Source: JBGPJM01 sp041485385 (GTDB taxonomy: Bacteria > Planctomycetota > Phycisphaerae > Phycisphaerales > UBA1924). Taken from it: a stretch of 16,253 nt of DNA. A model generated the notes under the pieces. The model saw nothing but the letters and a program-made list of their open reading frames with translations, searched no databases and was not told the origin of the DNA. How positions within the stretch are numbered: position 1 is the stretch's first letter; the number at the start of each line of letters is the position of its first letter. Positions 16,137-16,253 of the stretch are shown piece after piece. Both the position numbers and the translations under genes were made by a program. The DNA lies in the NCBI GenBank assembly GCA_041485385.1, contig JBGPJM010000101.1, positions 1 through 16,253 on the forward strand, read 5' to 3'.

Positions 16137-16180
16137 AAAAACGCGCCAAAACTATGGGGTATTACCCGATTTGGGCGCGC
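16137..16180 (-). terminator. Intrinsic terminator for a minus-strand gene to the right
   Basis: Read on the minus strand, GCGCGCCCAAA (16180-16170) pairs with TTTTGGCGCG (16151-16142) with one bulged C, and is followed at once by TTTTT (16141-16137). Inside the loop is a second stem GGGT-AAT-ACCC (16167-16157). A GC-rich stem plus U5 is the classic intrinsic form. It would insulate the SRP RNA promoter, about 50 nt further on, from transcription entering from the right. Confidence 0.55.
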
Positions 16181-16253
16181 AGAATGGGCCCTCCCCTCTT
16201 CCGGTGTCAGCAGGGTTGACCATCGCATCCGAGGAGTGGGGGGTACGCTTTTC

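Noticed and set aside
16001..16228. 75-codon minus-strand open frame at the right edge
   Set aside because: It crosses the intrinsic terminator, the SRP promoter and the SRP RNA itself, and has no ribosome site.
16152..16253. Minus-strand open frame ending in TAG at 16152-16154 as the end of a gene from the right
   Set aside because: The stop falls inside the terminator hairpin and the short peptide has no recognisable feature; the true gene end, if any, cannot be placed.

Overview
The window looks like a high-GC chromosomal segment from a planctomycete, most likely of the class Phycisphaerae. The main clue is that two unrelated secreted proteins (456-2963 and 13591-15477, both minus strand) end in the same kind of C-terminus: two short calcium-loop/dockerin-like repeats of the NSQDFFDFL type followed by a terminal Gly-Cys. 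This is the so-called GC-type dockerin sorting/anchoring tail that is typical of Phycisphaerae. Other signs are lipoproteins, giant propeller proteins, G-rich spacers and a lack of compact operons. No rRNA, tRNA, CRISPR array, transposase or integrase was seen.

Layout. 1-455 is mostly non-coding: perhaps the last codons of a plus-strand gene, two strong hairpins and a 31-nt element that recurs inverted at the far right end. 456-2963 (-) is a secreted protein with 14 propeller-type repeats. A 350-bp divergent spacer holds an inverted pair of TTGACAC sequences. 3314-7456 (+) is a compact three-gene cassette: a GT-C-like multi-membrane-span glycosyltransferase, a polyprenyl-phosphate GT2 glycosyltransferase with two C-terminal membrane helices, and a SAM methyltransferase that overlaps the GT2 gene by 8 nt. 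7587-8123 (+) is a lipoprotein of the histidine phosphatase family, followed by two G-quadruplex-type G-tract blocks; 8276-9148 (+) is an unrecognised lipoprotein. 9430-11736 (+) is a secreted chimera of a P-domain, a tail-fibre-like Ala/Thr shaft and a C-terminal coiled coil. 11818-13146 (-) is a nucleotide-sugar dehydrogenase of the UDP-GlcNAc (WbpA) type. 13591-15477 (-) is a galactose-oxidase-like radical copper oxidase with a complete set of candidate metal ligands and the dockerin tail. 15581-15823 (-) is a small two-helix membrane protein. 15917-16048 (-) is a signal recognition particle RNA, with a recognisable promoter just upstream and an intrinsic terminator between it and whatever lies to the right.

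How it fits together. Nearly everything concerns the cell envelope. The GT2 plus GT-C pair is the usual arrangement for making a lipid-linked sugar in the cytoplasm and transferring it on the outer face of the membrane; the nucleotide-sugar dehydrogenase could supply a uronic-acid sugar, but it is not in the same operon. The propeller protein, copper oxidase, tail-fibre-like protein and lipoproteins are all exported, and the SRP RNA belongs to the export machinery itself. That these genes form one functional system is only an inference from proximity. The least ordinary signals are the SRP RNA without a GNRA apical loop, the dockerin-tagged copper oxidase, the P-domain/tail-fibre chimera, and the repeat structures in the spacers.
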